A stretch of 64,000 nucleotides of DNA. Origin: Cryptomeria japonica. Lineage: Eukaryota > Streptophyta > Pinopsida > Cupressales > Cupressaceae. Numbering within the stretch: the stretch's first letter is position 1; the number at the start of each line of letters is the position of its first letter. A model generated the notes under the pieces. The model had not been told where the DNA came from and did no database searches. It saw nothing but the letters and a program-made list of their open reading frames with translations. The DNA lies in the NCBI RefSeq assembly GCF_030272615.1, contig NC_081412.1, positions 667,042,352-667,106,351 on the forward strand. The letters run 5' to 3'. Of this stretch, positions 10,548-20,534 are shown one piece after another. The translations under genes and the position numbers were made by a program.

Positions 10548-11937
10548 ATGGCATGAAATGAGTCTTCCTCCTCCAAAGCCCCTATGTTTTATGGAACTAA
10601 CTATGCCTTTTGGAGAAGAAGAATGGAGACTTATCTTTCCTCACTCAGTTTTGATGTATGGATGTCTATCAAGAATGGATATACAGTTCCCAATACTTCT
10701 CCCACTGAACTGGATGCCAAGAAAGAATATGAGAATAATGCAAAAGCCAAGCATGCCATTCTAAGTGTTCTATCAGACAATGAATTTTTTAAGGTAATGC
10801 ATTGCTCATTTGCCAAGGAGACTTGGGATAAACTGCAGAGATTGTTTGAAGGAGATGTCAAGGTCAAGGAAGCTAAGTTGCAGGCTCTTAGAGGTCAGAT
10901 TGAAGGCCTAAAGATGAGAGAAGAAGAAAAGGTTGCAAAGTACTTTCTCAAGGTAGATGAAACTGTGAATGCCATCAAAGGATTAGGAGAAGATTTAGCA
11001 GATGAGGTTGTTGTTAAGACGGTTCTCAGATCTCTTACCTCCAAGTATGATACAAAAGTTTTTGCTATTGAAGAAGCCAAGGATCTGAAGACATTTTCAA
11101 TGGATGAACTATTTGGTTCCTTAACCGCTTATGAAATGAGGACTACCAATGAAGGAACCTCTAGGAGAGAAGTTGCATTCAAATCCATCAAGAAAGGCAA
11201 AGAAGTTGTTGCATATGGAAAATCAAGTGAAGATTATAATGTTGAAGTGGCAAACTTTGTAAGGAAACTCAAAAGAGGATCTGGCAAGAATAAAGGCAAA
11301 CTACCTTTAAAGTGTTTCAACTGTGGTAAAATATGACACTTCTCTACAAAATGTCCCTATGGTGAGCTTGATGAAGAAGAGCCACGGAGAATTGTTAAAT
11401 CCATGGGAAGGAGCCAAGAAAAGAAATTTACCAGCAAGAAAGAAGAAGCTACCAGAGGAAGAAATCCTATACACCATTGAGGATGATGCCACAGATGAAG
11501 AGAGTGCATCAAAGGATAACTACTATGAGGGAGAAAGAATATTCAATCTCTTTATGGCAGTAGATGAACTAGTTAATGAAGAAGAGGAATATGAGGACGA
11601 TAAAGGTGAGGTGGACCTAGAAGGAGAACTCATAAGTGCACTAGAAGAACTGAGAAAAACAAGAAAAGAACTCAAGAAGATTAAACATGTTGTTGCAGAA
11701 GGACAAAACCTTTTGAAGCAATCCTTGGATAAGTCTAATCAAGTGATTGTTGATTTGAAACCCCAGTTGGAAAAGGATAAGAGGATATGTGAAGCCACAT
11801 CCTATGAATTGTTAAGAATGGAAAAGAAGCATCAAGATATGGAAGAAGAAATAGTTAAGCTCAAAAAGGAGCTAGAGAAGAGAAAGGAAGAACTAAAAAT
11901 GAGAAGCAAATATATGAAAGTAGCAATGAAGCCCTAG
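10548..11937 (+). pseudogene. gag: Copia gag, broken
   Basis: The ancestral start is probably the ATG at 10,548, but its third codon is now TGA; the frame is open again to the next ATG at 10,584. The first 250 residues carry the capsid-like UBN2 region (FYGTNYAFWRRRMETYL near the start, then KETWDKLQRLFEGD). They end in the first half of a zinc knuckle, CFNCGKI, where a stop codon replaces the Gly before HFSTKC. Coding then continues in another frame from about 11,400 to 11,937. There it is Glu-rich and then forms a long Lys/Glu/Leu coiled coil (ELRKTRKELKKIK onward), typical of Sirevirus gag. One nonsense mutation in the knuckle plus a nearby frameshift inactivate it. Confidence 0.85.
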
Positions 11938-12062
11938 ACAAAATGTTGAGCAAATAGAAGCAATCAAAAGACACCAATGGCTTAGGATTTGAAGAAGGTC
12001 AAAGTTCAAACAGCAAAGATACTTTCGGTAAAGAGATTTAATTTTCTTCCGGTGAAGGTGAA

Positions 12063-13022
12063 GTGAAGAAAACATTCATTGTAAGTAAAGATACCGACAG
12101 GAAGACTTATGCAAAAGCTACAAGGAACTGCACTACAAACCAGTATGCTCCACCAATGAACCAGAAGCCACACTCAATATACCAAAATGCACACCCTAGG
12201 AACAAAGGAAAGGTTAATCGTGAAGGATTCACTAGAGTCAATAACATGAAAGGAAGACCCTCGATGAGACAAATGTTTGCATGCCTAAGGAAACCTAACC
12301 GGTATGTTCCAAACTTTCATACTTACTATTATTGATGCAACAAGCTTGGTCATAGGATAGTTGATTGTAGATAGATGAGTAAGCCCACTATGAGTTATGA
12401 AAATATAAATTCCTTTGATGCACTCTAGGAGAGGAATGCCATCTCCTATCAATGTGATGGTTTAGGTCATAGGAGTTATTATTATAGAAGAAATCAACCG
12501 GTTTTCTATAATAGGTTTTCAAAATCATCTATTAATATGAATGTGAAGTGTTATAACTGTCATGAGTTTGGACATATTGCAAACTATTGTAAGAACAATA
12601 AAATCAAGAAGAAGAGGACATATCCTAATTAGGAACCGGTAGCCAAATCGGAACATAAAATTGCAGCTAACAATAAGAAGGAAACACAATTGGTGTGGGT
12701 TGAGAAAGAAAATATCAAAGAAGAGTCAAGCCTAATTGTACAGACTACCCTAGATGATGAAAGAAGGAATCTATGGGTAGTGGATAGTGGTTGTTCCAAT
12801 CACATGACTGAAGATAAGAAAAATTTCATCAAGCTTGAAGATTGGAATAGTGGTTTAGTGAGGTTTGGAGACAACTCATCTATCAAGATAAAGGGAAAAG
12901 GTACTCTAAACATTGACAGGAAATTGAAAGCTCATGATGTATATTATGTAGAAGGCCTAAAGCTCAATTTGTTGAGTGTGAGTCAGATGTGTGACAAAGG
13001 ATACAAATTCACCTTTGACTCT
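12063..13022 (+). pseudogene. pol: Copia zinc-knuckle region and aspartic protease, broken
   Basis: After a basic linker come knuckle-like motifs: a decayed CNKLGHRIVDC near 12,337, a second very decayed one near 12,452, and an intact CYNCHEFGHIANYC near 12,550. In-frame stops interrupt the segment. The protease follows with WVVDSGCSNHMT, whose catalytic Asp codon is at about 12,783, then LNLLSVSQMCDKGYKFTF, and a stop at about 13,029. The order gag-knuckle-protease is standard for Copia. Confidence 0.85.
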
Positions 13023-13040
13023 ACCAGTTGATAGATAAGG

Positions 13041-14040
13041 AAGGAGAGCATCGGTCAGGTTGTAGCAGAAGGTAAGAGAATAGATGGAAATGTATACAAT
13101 CTGAAAGAGTGTTTTGAATCACAATGCATGTTGGGAAAAGTGGATGAGAGCTGGTTGTGGCACAGAAGGTTAGGCCACATAAATTTTGATAATCTAGTCA
13201 AAGTAAGCAAAAAGGGCTATGTAAGACACATACCAAAGATCATCAAACCGGTAAGCACATTTTGTGATGAATGTGTTAAAGGTAAGAAAAATAAGGTGTC
13301 ATTTCAAAGTAAAGAACATAATACCTCAAGGCCCTTAGAATTGGTGCACACAGATCTATGTGGTCCAACTAGGACAAGAGCTCTTATTGATGAGAGATAC
13401 TTTATGCTCTTCATAGATGACTACTCAAGAATGACATGGGTGACTTTCCTCCATGAAAAATCATAAGAATATGAGAGATTCAAGATCTTCTAGAAGATGG
13501 TGGAGAAGGAAAGTGGTTACAGTCTAAAATGCCTAAGATCAGATTGGGGTGGAGAGTTTACATCCAATGAGTTTGAGGACTAATATGAGAGACATGGAAT
13601 CAGAAGACAATACTCAGCTCCAAGAACACCACAACAAAATGGAGTGGTGGAAAGGAAAAACAGGACAATCAAGGAGATGGCTACGACCATGTTGAATGAA
13701 GCAAACATACCGGATATCTATTGGAAGGAAGCAGTTCATACTACAGTGTACACTCTAAATTGGGTGCAGTTAAGAGTAAATAGTGATATGACACCCTATG
13801 AGTTCTCGAATGACTGGAAACCATCAGTCAAACACTTCAAGGTGTTTGGAAGTAAATGTTTTATCAAGAAGGATATGGATGGTTTGGGTATTTTTTATTC
13901 CAGGAGTAATGCCTAAGGCATCTTCCTAGGTTACTCAACTCACAACAAGGCCTATAAATGCTACAATAAGAGACTGGGAAAAGTCATTGAAAGTGTGAAT
14001 GTCAGAGTTGATGAAGATCTACACAAGGGAAGACAACCAC
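13041..14040 (+). pseudogene. pol: Copia integrase, broken by stops
   Basis: The pre-integrase HHCC zinc site is visible (WHRRLGHINF then FCDECVKGK). The core begins LVHTDLCGPTRT with its first catalytic Asp, continues to FIDDYSRMTWV, and is interrupted by a stop at about 13,464. It resumes with RSDWGGEF (second Asp) and PQQNGVVERKNRT (catalytic Glu). The C-terminal part ends near FGSKCF with a further stop near 13,914. The DD35E residues are all recognisable. Confidence 0.88.
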
Positions 14041-14259
14041 AAGTGCACTGGTATGATTATATTGGTGATGAAGACAATGAAGTTCAAACTGATAATGAAC
14101 CGAAAGATGAAACCAGTAAGTCCCCCAACCAGTATGTGTAGAAGAATCATCCGGAGGTTCAAATCATAGGCAAGAAATGTGATGGTGTACAAACAAGAAG
14201 GAGATTATCCCAGAACAATGAGCAGGTAAACTTATGCCTCATGAATGAAATGGAACCTA

Positions 14260-15180
14260 AAACCTTCAATGAGGCTAGCAAGGATGAGAAGTGGATGTCT
14301 TCCATGGAAGAAGAATCGCAACAGATTGAGAAGAATAAGACTTGGGGGAATTAGTCCCAAGACCGACAAACAAGAACATCATTGGCACCAAATGGGTCTA
14401 CCGGAACAAGATGAATGAAGAAGGTAAGATTGTTAGGCATAAAGAAAGGTTAGTGTGCAAGGGTCATTCTCAAGTAGAAGGTATTGAATTTGAGCAAACA
14501 TTTGCACTAGTGGCTAGGCTTGAAGCTATTAGAATGTTTCTTTCTTTCTCTGCCCACAAGGGATATAAGGTGTATCAAATGGATGTAAAATCTGCCTTCC
14601 CAAATGGAAATTTAGAAGAAGATGTGTAAATGGAGCAACCAGATAGTTTCTAGTTACATGATGATGAAACTTTTGTGTGCCAGTTAAAGAAGGCATTGTA
14701 TGGGTTGAAGTAGGCTCTTAGAGCATGGTATTAAAGACTAGATAAGTGCCTAAAGGAGAAGGGATTCAAAAAGGGAGATGTTGACAACAACCTATACATC
14801 AAAGAAGATGGAAACCACATAATCATTGTGGTGGTGTATGTGGATGACATCATTTTTGGAGGCAACAAGGATACACTCTGCAAATATTTTGTTGATCAGA
14901 TGTAGTCAGAGTTTGAGATGCCAATACTTAGAGAATTGACATACTTTCTTGGTTTGCAAATATCTCATTTTGAAAAGGGGATATTAATCTCTCAAACCAA
15001 GTATGTAAATTACATGTTGAAGAAGTTTCAAATGGAAGACAACAAACCAGTGAGTATTCCCATGTTAACCAGATGCAAACTGAGCAAAAATGATGAGCCA
15101 TCGGTAGTGGATCAGACCTTATTTAGATCAATGGTAGACAACTTGTTATACCTAATAGCTCATCTAGAATGGATATAGTG
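14260..15180 (+). pseudogene. pol: Copia reverse transcriptase, broken by stops
   Basis: RVT_2-type sequence: [20 protein letters not shown], then [13 protein letters not shown], then [10 protein letters not shown]. The active-site YVDD is intact at 14,837-14,848. Stops occur after NLEEDV, in FLQLH-equivalent positions, in ALYGLK-stop-ALRAWY, and before SEFEM. It ends in TYFLGLQI and KYVNYMLKKF motifs. The stops are mostly TAG or TAA at positions normally encoding Gln or Trp, consistent with C-to-T decay. Confidence 0.9.
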
Positions 15181-15450
15181 CAGGCAGTATGCATGGTGGC
15201 TAGGTTTCAAGCAGCACCAAAACATTCACATATGAATGCAGTAAGAAGAATTTTTAGGTACCTGCAGGGGACACTCAACTATGGATTATGGTACCCTAGG
15301 AAAGGATAATTCACTTTGGAGGCATGAACTAATGTTGATATGTCCCCAAAAATCAACAAGTGGTAGATATTTTTACCAAGCCATTACCGATAAGCACTTT
15401 TGAGTTTTTGAGATACGTGTTGGGAGTTGTGTCACTTGCCTCATGCACTT
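15181..15450 (+). pseudogene. pol: Copia RNase H remnant with internal deletion
   Basis: The start of the post-RT region (FRYLQGTLNYGLWYP) is followed within about 80 bp by the end of the polyprotein (DIFTKPL at 15,366-15,386). The catalytic part of RNase H, normally more than 100 residues, is missing, so the element has lost strand-transfer function. Confidence 0.75.
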
Positions 15451-15475
15451 AAGTCGGTTAGGAGATGTATGGTTT

Positions 15476-15788
15476 AGGGGGAGTTTATAGCTACATCTAT
15501 ATCTCTTGAACCACATGATGATCACAGGGGGAGATTAGGAATTTATGCCTCATGTACCGATTGAAATCACACTATCTAATCGGTCAAATTTGAATCAAAG
15601 GGAAGATGAGCATTTCCTATAGGGGGAGAAATCTACTTGGAGGCTTGCAGGTATTACAACTTATGTCAAAGAGGGTGAATAAACCGGATAATAAAATACC
15701 CTGACCCTTTGCCATTGTTGTCAAAGGGAGAGAAATCTACTGGTATGAAGACCTGTAGGAGTGTTGACATCAATTCCAAAAGGGGAGA
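15476..15788 (+). promoter_or_regulatory. Multiple polypurine tracts ahead of the 3' LTR
   Basis: AGGGGGAG occurs at 15,476, 15,526 and 15,621, an AGGGAGAG variant at 15,725, and the primary tract AAAAGGGGAGA at 15,778-15,788 directly before the LTR. Repeated purine tracts are a described hallmark of Sireviruses. Confidence 0.8.
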
Positions 15789-15789
15789 T

Positions 15790-17981
15790 TGTTGGCATTA
15801 GGTTGTCATTGATGTCAACCGGTATGGAATGGTCACCAGTGAGTAAGTAGGGGTGACCAACTTGTGTGAAAATGTATGCAGTCAATTAATATGGTAGGTG
15901 TTGAATGTGATGAAGAGGAGGAATGTTACAAGATTCACATCAACACTTGAGGTGAAGTCAGCTGGTATGGTGGATTTTGATTGTGATGAAGAGACAGAAT
16001 GTTACAAGAAACACATCAACACCAGAGGTGAAGTATGGGTAGACCAACGATATGCTAGTGTGATGTTATCTAGCAGGACTCCAATCGATAATGATGTTAT
16101 CTCAGACTAAAGGCATGACTATTAGTATGTGTGCCAACAGGTGTACAGGACAACTGGTAAGCAAGCTAAGTGAAATGAACTGGTGATGGATTGATGTGTT
16201 TGTTCATGCTCGGTAGAAGGACAAGTGAACTCACTAATAGGTGTGAAGGTCCACCAGTAAAGCCAGATCAAATTGGTGAAGAGGATTGAACTCATAGTGT
16301 GTCTTGGTCAGTGACAGAGTCTAAACCAACATGATGGTTAAGTTGAGATCGATACCAACAATCATGCCACAAGGAGTTGAAGTGGCGGACCTGCATGAAG
16401 CATCAAATCAACCCTACAGTCGTTGAGGTAGTTGGCAGTTGATCGATAATACATGTTGACTGTGACTATTACAAGTTGAGCTGCAGAGGGGTGCGGCTCG
16501 AAGTAGGGTGAGTCAAATCGAATCAATGGCATGCACTCACTGATGCAAGATGTCTAAGACAAGATCAAACTAGGGAAAACACCTACAGTTCATTATTTAA
16601 TGAGGACATGGTTGACAAACAAGGAAGAACATGACCGACACACAGTAAGAGCATGGGCGAGTAAAATATAATACAATAAACGTGTTGGAAGGAATGAAAA
16701 TAGCGGTAAAGTGTAGGAAACCATATATGAAGGATGATCCAATAAGACTTGATGGGATCGAGCATGTCTCGGGATCAGCACTGAAAAACCCTAACGCACC
16801 ACCTTTTGAATGAAGTTTTGGTGGGAACCTCCAGATTGAAAATATGGACTAAAGACTGAAGTTGATGATGTTGGATGCGAGCGCTGAGGGAAGTGAGAGC
16901 CTGAGCAAGAAGAGAGAAATTAGTTTGAGAGATACCTCACTGAGAATCAGAGTGTTGAAGGGTTAGAAGGGCAAACCGGTAAGAGGTCTTTACTGATAGT
17001 GACAGTGCAACCAGTGAACTGAAACAGAGTTATCAGTCAATTATATTCGCAAAGTGTGTACTAGTAGAAAAGCATCGATGAGTGTGTTATTGTGCAAAAG
17101 GAGGATCAGAGAAAGAGAAGGAAGGCAAAAGGAGACCAGTAGGTGATCAGACAAACAAACTGAACAACCAGCAATGAGAGAACCGGTATAGCAGAGAATA
17201 GTGTTACCGGCAGACAAAAGTTAATTAGGTGTTGCAGTAAGGTGTCATGATTGAGTTAAGTTGTATTTCATTGTAGGTCACTGAGTCGGTGCTCGATGTA
17301 GGGATTGTAGCTCCTTTGGGTCGGTGCCCATAAATAGCAAGGGTTGGTGCCTGAAAATATTATAATCCATTATTTCATTGTGAGGTTGGATTGGAGCAAT
17401 AGACTCCAGCAGCATTTCTCATCAAGGTGTTAGGAATTGCATGTAAAAAATATCAATTATGTGCAGATAATTATAAAATATAGGAATGAAAAATAGAGAA
17501 ATAATCGCAATGAAAAGACAATATTTAACGTTGTTCACCCAATCTCGAGCTACATCCACCAAAACAGAGAGTCCAATATTATTATTGAGTAAATCAAAAC
17601 CGATTACAACCAGCAACCCCCTTGCAACTTAATACCACTGCAAAATGCTACGAATTTCTCTACAAAAAACCCCTAACCCCCAAACCCCCGTTGAATAATA
17701 TAGGGGGAAACTGCGCCGATAGAAGTAGGGAAAATTTAACCTCCGAGTCTGATTAGGCTCCATATAACAACACAAGGTTTTTCCCATATTGGGTTTTCCT
17801 TGTACATCAGTGTTGTGAGTTGTGAATTTGTGTTTTTGCCTCTTTGATTTACTTTCCTGCCTTACCGGTTTGGTTGTTTAGTACTAAGGTTGTCAATCAG
17901 TAATCAAGGCTAGGTTTAAAAGTCAAAGAATTTTTAGGAACAACTGATTCACCCCCTCTCAGTGGTACATTGTGTTCAACA
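15790..17981 (+). repeat. Copia 3' LTR (2,192 bp, including a nested insertion)
   Basis: Same ends as the 5' LTR. Without the nested 345-bp solo LTR and its extra 5-bp duplication it is about 1,842 bp, close to the 1,827 bp of the 5' LTR. Substitutions are common, so the insertion is old. Confidence 0.9.
17428..17772. mobile_element. Nested 345-bp solo LTR (or very small LTR element)
   Basis: It begins TGTTAGGAATTGC, ends ATAACAACA and is flanked by a perfect CAAGG duplication (17,423-17,427 and 17,773-17,777). It is absent from the equivalent point in the 5' LTR (after CATTTCTCACCAA). It has no internal primer site or second repeat, so a solo LTR is the best reading. It has Copia-LTR-like wording (AACGTTGTTCACCCAATC then CTACATCCACC). 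Confidence 0.85.
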
Positions 17982-17986
17982 AAAGG

Positions 17987-18640
17987 CACCACAAAGTCCT
18001 CCAGAGCTGGATCTACCATGCACAACCAACAAGGGTGTCAAACATAGCAAGGGCATCAAGTGAAAACATAGCTACAATGTACAATAGTTTCATCCCAACA
18101 CAACCACAAAGTGGGACAACTCCCAGCCACAAAACACACAAAATGTGGGCTCCGTAGGCAAAACCTAGATATTGACGTATTGTGCTAAAAAATAAAACCC
18201 CCGCATCCAACAAAGGCAAGAGACACTAAGTTGAGAGAAACAAGTCAAAGACCAATGACCAGGCAGTCTTCTCGATTGAAGCAAGACAAAAATGGGTCAC
18301 ACCCAATAAGATCACAATCACTAGGAGAACGAAAGAAGCAACAAAGGCGTCTTCCCTCCCAATTGGAGTAGATCTAACCCAAAATAGGGCAAGATACCCT
18401 CGAGTGGCCAAACAACCACCATCGAGAAGAACTTCATCTACAAAAACCCCAAAGAGAAACAAGATCAAAACATGCAACCGGAGGCTACCAGCATCCTTCT
18501 CTTTATCTCTATCACCATCTCCCTCCTTCGCCTCCTCTACATCATCTCTTACACCCAAAACCCTAGCAACACTCTTGCCTTTCCCACTCCAGCTCTGCAT
18601 CTTTTTTATATTTTATCTGATGTTGTTCTACACAGTTTCC
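17987..18640. repeat. Unclassified repetitive region, right part
   Basis: Continuation of the region interrupted by the Copia element. It ends in a segment (18,480-18,640) resembling 6,780-6,920, including CTCCTCTACATCATC and AAACCCTA(G/A)C. Confidence 0.45.
18226..18600 (-). CDS. Hypothetical hydrophobic ORF (124 codons), relative of the ORF at 6.3-6.9 kb
   Basis: An ATG-initiated minus-strand frame with RDDVEE near residue 18, then a D/E/K-rich patch, then hydrophobic stretches, matching the layout of the 202-codon frame at 6,286-6,894. No recognised domain. It may be a non-translated repeat, with the frame surviving by composition. Confidence 0.25.
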   Translation of the reverse strand: MQSWSGKGKSVARVLGVRDDVEEAKEGDGDRDKEKDAGSLRLHVLILFLFGVFVDEVLLDGGCLATRGYLALFWVRSTPIGREDAFVASFVLLVIVILLGVTHFCLASIEKTAWSLVFDLFLST

Positions 18641-18994
18641 CATAATTGTTGTGAAAATTGAAAAACTCATACAAACCACTTTTTTAACCTCATACAAAAT
18701 TAAAATTTATTCCATTCTATTCTATTATATATTTCTTCAAATATATATAAATATCTAGCTAGTCAAAACCTGGATCTAAGTACGTTTGGCAACAATCCTT
18801 TTCAGTATAAAATGAATCTTTTTAATGTAATTTTGGTGACCAATTACCCCCTACTAGACCGTTCACCATTTTATCACAAGATACATATTTAATCGAAACC
18901 CAAAAAAAATTAATCTGCTTTCCTCTGACAATACTGAAAAAAAAAGGCAGATAAAAAGAAGAAAGATCTTGGATAAAAACTACTTGTTACGTAC

Positions 18995-19064
18995 CTATGA
19001 TAACATCTCTACTGTCTTCCATTTCCCTGTAATTTCTGGCGCTGTTTGAGAGTCTCGATGCCAT
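18995..19064 (-). CDS. Candidate first coding exon of an unidentified gene
   Basis: Minus strand: an ATG at 19,064 in a good plant start context (GAAGATGGC) opens 23 codons beginning MASRLSNSARNYREM and ends at a strong donor, ATAG|GTACGTAA. About 50 bp further on lies a long pyrimidine tract ending TTTCAG. Joining the two keeps the frame open for about 20 more codons. The protein is not recognised. It could be a host gene start or a remnant. Confidence 0.3.
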
Positions 19065-19330
19065 CTTCTCGCTAAACCAACTAAAGAACTTCGTCCAAAG
19101 CAGATTTCTTGAGAACAAGTCAGGGTTTCTCCACTTAAAAAGGGTAATTAAGGAAGGTTATTCGTTCGCATGGTCTCACCTAAACTTGCTAGGAAAGTGC
19201 TGAGGAAAGCAAACGATGGAAACTTCCGTGTTGTTGAAGTCGGGTATCTAGGCAATTGCCGGTTCACTACATTAAAAGAAACTACCTAGTGTGAATGCAA
19301 TCTACAAGTTGAGATGCTCAGAAAAAAAAA

Positions 19331-19398
19331 TCCTACTTGTGGACCCCACTTCCAAATAAGAGAGCCACAGATTCAATGCAGACAGCATGTATACGCCT
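19331..19398. repeat. Local direct repeat, copy 1
   Basis: A segment beginning TCCTACTTGTGGACCCC is repeated almost identically at 19,560-19,627. A neighbouring phrase (AAGTCAAAGA-ACGGCAAAAT) is also repeated at about 19,515 and 19,662, so a block of roughly 230 bp was duplicated. Confidence 0.85.
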
Positions 19399-19559
19399 GC
19401 ACAATGTTCCCAATGGAAATTCGCGGAACTTTCGTCGATTTTGTAGTCTCTTTACATTCACCTAACACTAAAATTAAGCAATTGTAATCGGAGAAGGTGA
19501 AGACATAAGAATAAGTCAAAGAAACGGCAAAATTCGAGAAGAGTTGAAGGAAAAAAAAT

Positions 19560-19627
19560 TCCTACTTGTGGACCCCACTTCCAAATAAGAGAGCCACAGA
19601 TTCAATGCAGACAGCATGTATACGCCT
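19560..19627. repeat. Local direct repeat, copy 2
   Basis: Second copy of the 19,331-19,398 segment. On the minus strand both copies contain codons for IESVAL, which would fit the start of the missing third exon of the nearby HMA gene, but no AG acceptor precedes them. Confidence 0.8.
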
Positions 19628-19712
19628 ACTGTGACTGTAGGAATGCCTCTCGGTGTAATAAGTCAAAGAGACGGCAAAATTTGGGAAGAGTTGAAGTTGT
19701 ACTGCATTATTT

Positions 19713-19886
19713 GTTATGTCGAGAGGCGTTCCTACAAGTCGCAGCAGAGGGGGGGGAGTGAAGGCATCTGTGTATACACTAACGAAAACGGAAACCTATT
19801 GGTGGCCATGCATTGTAACCGTTCCAAGTATGCATGGACCGTTAAAGAAAATGGCAGACGTAATTGATGAAGATGAAACGACTGGA
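19713..19886. repeat. Repeat family flanking the HMA exons, copy 1
   Basis: A segment of about 170 bp starting GTTATGTCGAGAGGCG and ending GAAACGACTGGA. It recurs with roughly 90% or better identity at 20,366-20,534, and a decayed third copy starts near 21,575. Confidence 0.85.
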
Positions 19887-19916
19887 TTACAAAGCGAGGA
19901 GGAGGGGTTTATATAC

Positions 19917-20077
19917 CTTGGACACCTGCAGCCAGTTTGAGGGCCTTTCTCTTGGTGCTTTCGTCATCCAGAGCCAATTTCAGCACTATTTTCTGCACAA
20001 TACAACCGTCAGCAAGCTGCAAACGACATTTGAATCAGAATGTAAAGATCACGGAAGAGAAAAATGATTACCTTCAT
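19917..20077 (-). CDS. HMA-domain (HIPP-type) protein gene, first two exons only
   Basis: Minus strand. Exon 1 is a six-base coding exon, ATGAAG (20,077-20,072), followed by a GT donor. After a short intron ending TTGTGCAG, exon 2 runs 19,992-19,917, encoding KIVLKLALDDESTKRKAL and then KLAAGVQ, with a GT donor in the split Gly codon. This is the start of a heavy-metal-associated (HMA, ferredoxin-like) domain as in plant HIPP proteins, including the usual short first exon and phase-1 second intron. The CxxC metal-binding pair is not present in the visible part, as in many HIPPs. The third exon, which should carry the rest of the HMA domain, the basic linker and the prenylation motif, is not found intact downstream. 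The copy is therefore probably a truncated duplicate or pseudogene. The TATA box and 5' leader look sound. Confidence 0.65.
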
Positions 20078-20178
20078 TCTTACAGGGCGATGAAGAATTT
20101 CAAGATGCTTTTGTGATCTGAAAAAGTGTCGCAGAATGAAAGGAATTTAGCTTGGAAAGAGATGGAACTAAGAGTGGG

Positions 20179-20187
20179 CTTATAAAG
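20179..20187 (-). promoter_or_regulatory. TATA box of the HMA gene
   Basis: CTTTATAAG on the minus strand, about 100 bp upstream of the ATG. A start site about 30 bp downstream would give a leader of roughly 75 bases. Confidence 0.5.
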
Positions 20188-20365
20188 ACGTGAAAAGGAG
20201 GGCATGCGCAAGAGAGGAAGGCTCGCAGTAGAATAGTGTGGGAGTACAACTTTATGGTACAGTGGGCTCCGCCATTAGAAGACTAGGAAGGTGCAACCTC
20301 AATTATTTGTACTAATAGTGGAGAAAACGCGTTGTGAGAGTTGAAAAAAGGTGCCGCCAGGCTTT

Positions 20366-20534
20366 GTTACGTCGAGAGGCGTTCCTACAGTCGCAGCAGG
20401 GGGGAGTGAAGGCATCTGTGTATACACTAAAGAAAATGGAAACCTATTGGTGGCCATGCATTGTAACCGCTCCAAGTATGCGTGGACCGTTAAAGAAAAT
20501 GGCAGACGTAATTGATGAAGATGAAACAACTGGA
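20366..20534. repeat. Repeat family flanking the HMA exons, copy 2
   Basis: Close copy of 19,713-19,886, on the upstream side of the HMA promoter, so the promoter and first exons sit between two direct repeats. Confidence 0.85.

Larger units (their letters stand above)
8646..17981 (+). mobile_element. Full-length Ty1/Copia element, Sirevirus-like, degenerate
   Basis: The LTRs lie at 8,646-10,472 and 15,790-17,981, with a tRNA-iMet primer binding site and a perfect 5-bp target duplication AAAGG (8,641-8,645 and 17,982-17,986). Domain order is gag, protease, integrase, reverse transcriptase, remnant RNase H, which is the Copia order. Sirevirus-like traits are long LTRs, a gag with a coiled-coil C-terminal half, and several AGGGGGAG purine tracts ahead of the 3' LTR. 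Multiple stops, at least one frameshift and a large RNase H deletion make it non-autonomous. The 3' LTR is longer than the 5' LTR because of a nested 345-bp insertion. Confidence 0.93.

Noticed and set aside
19170-19289. Forty-codon plus-strand ORF starting MVSPKLARKVLRKAND
   Set aside because: Protein-like composition and an ATG, but too short, unrecognised, and in a duplicated region with no other gene signals on that strand.
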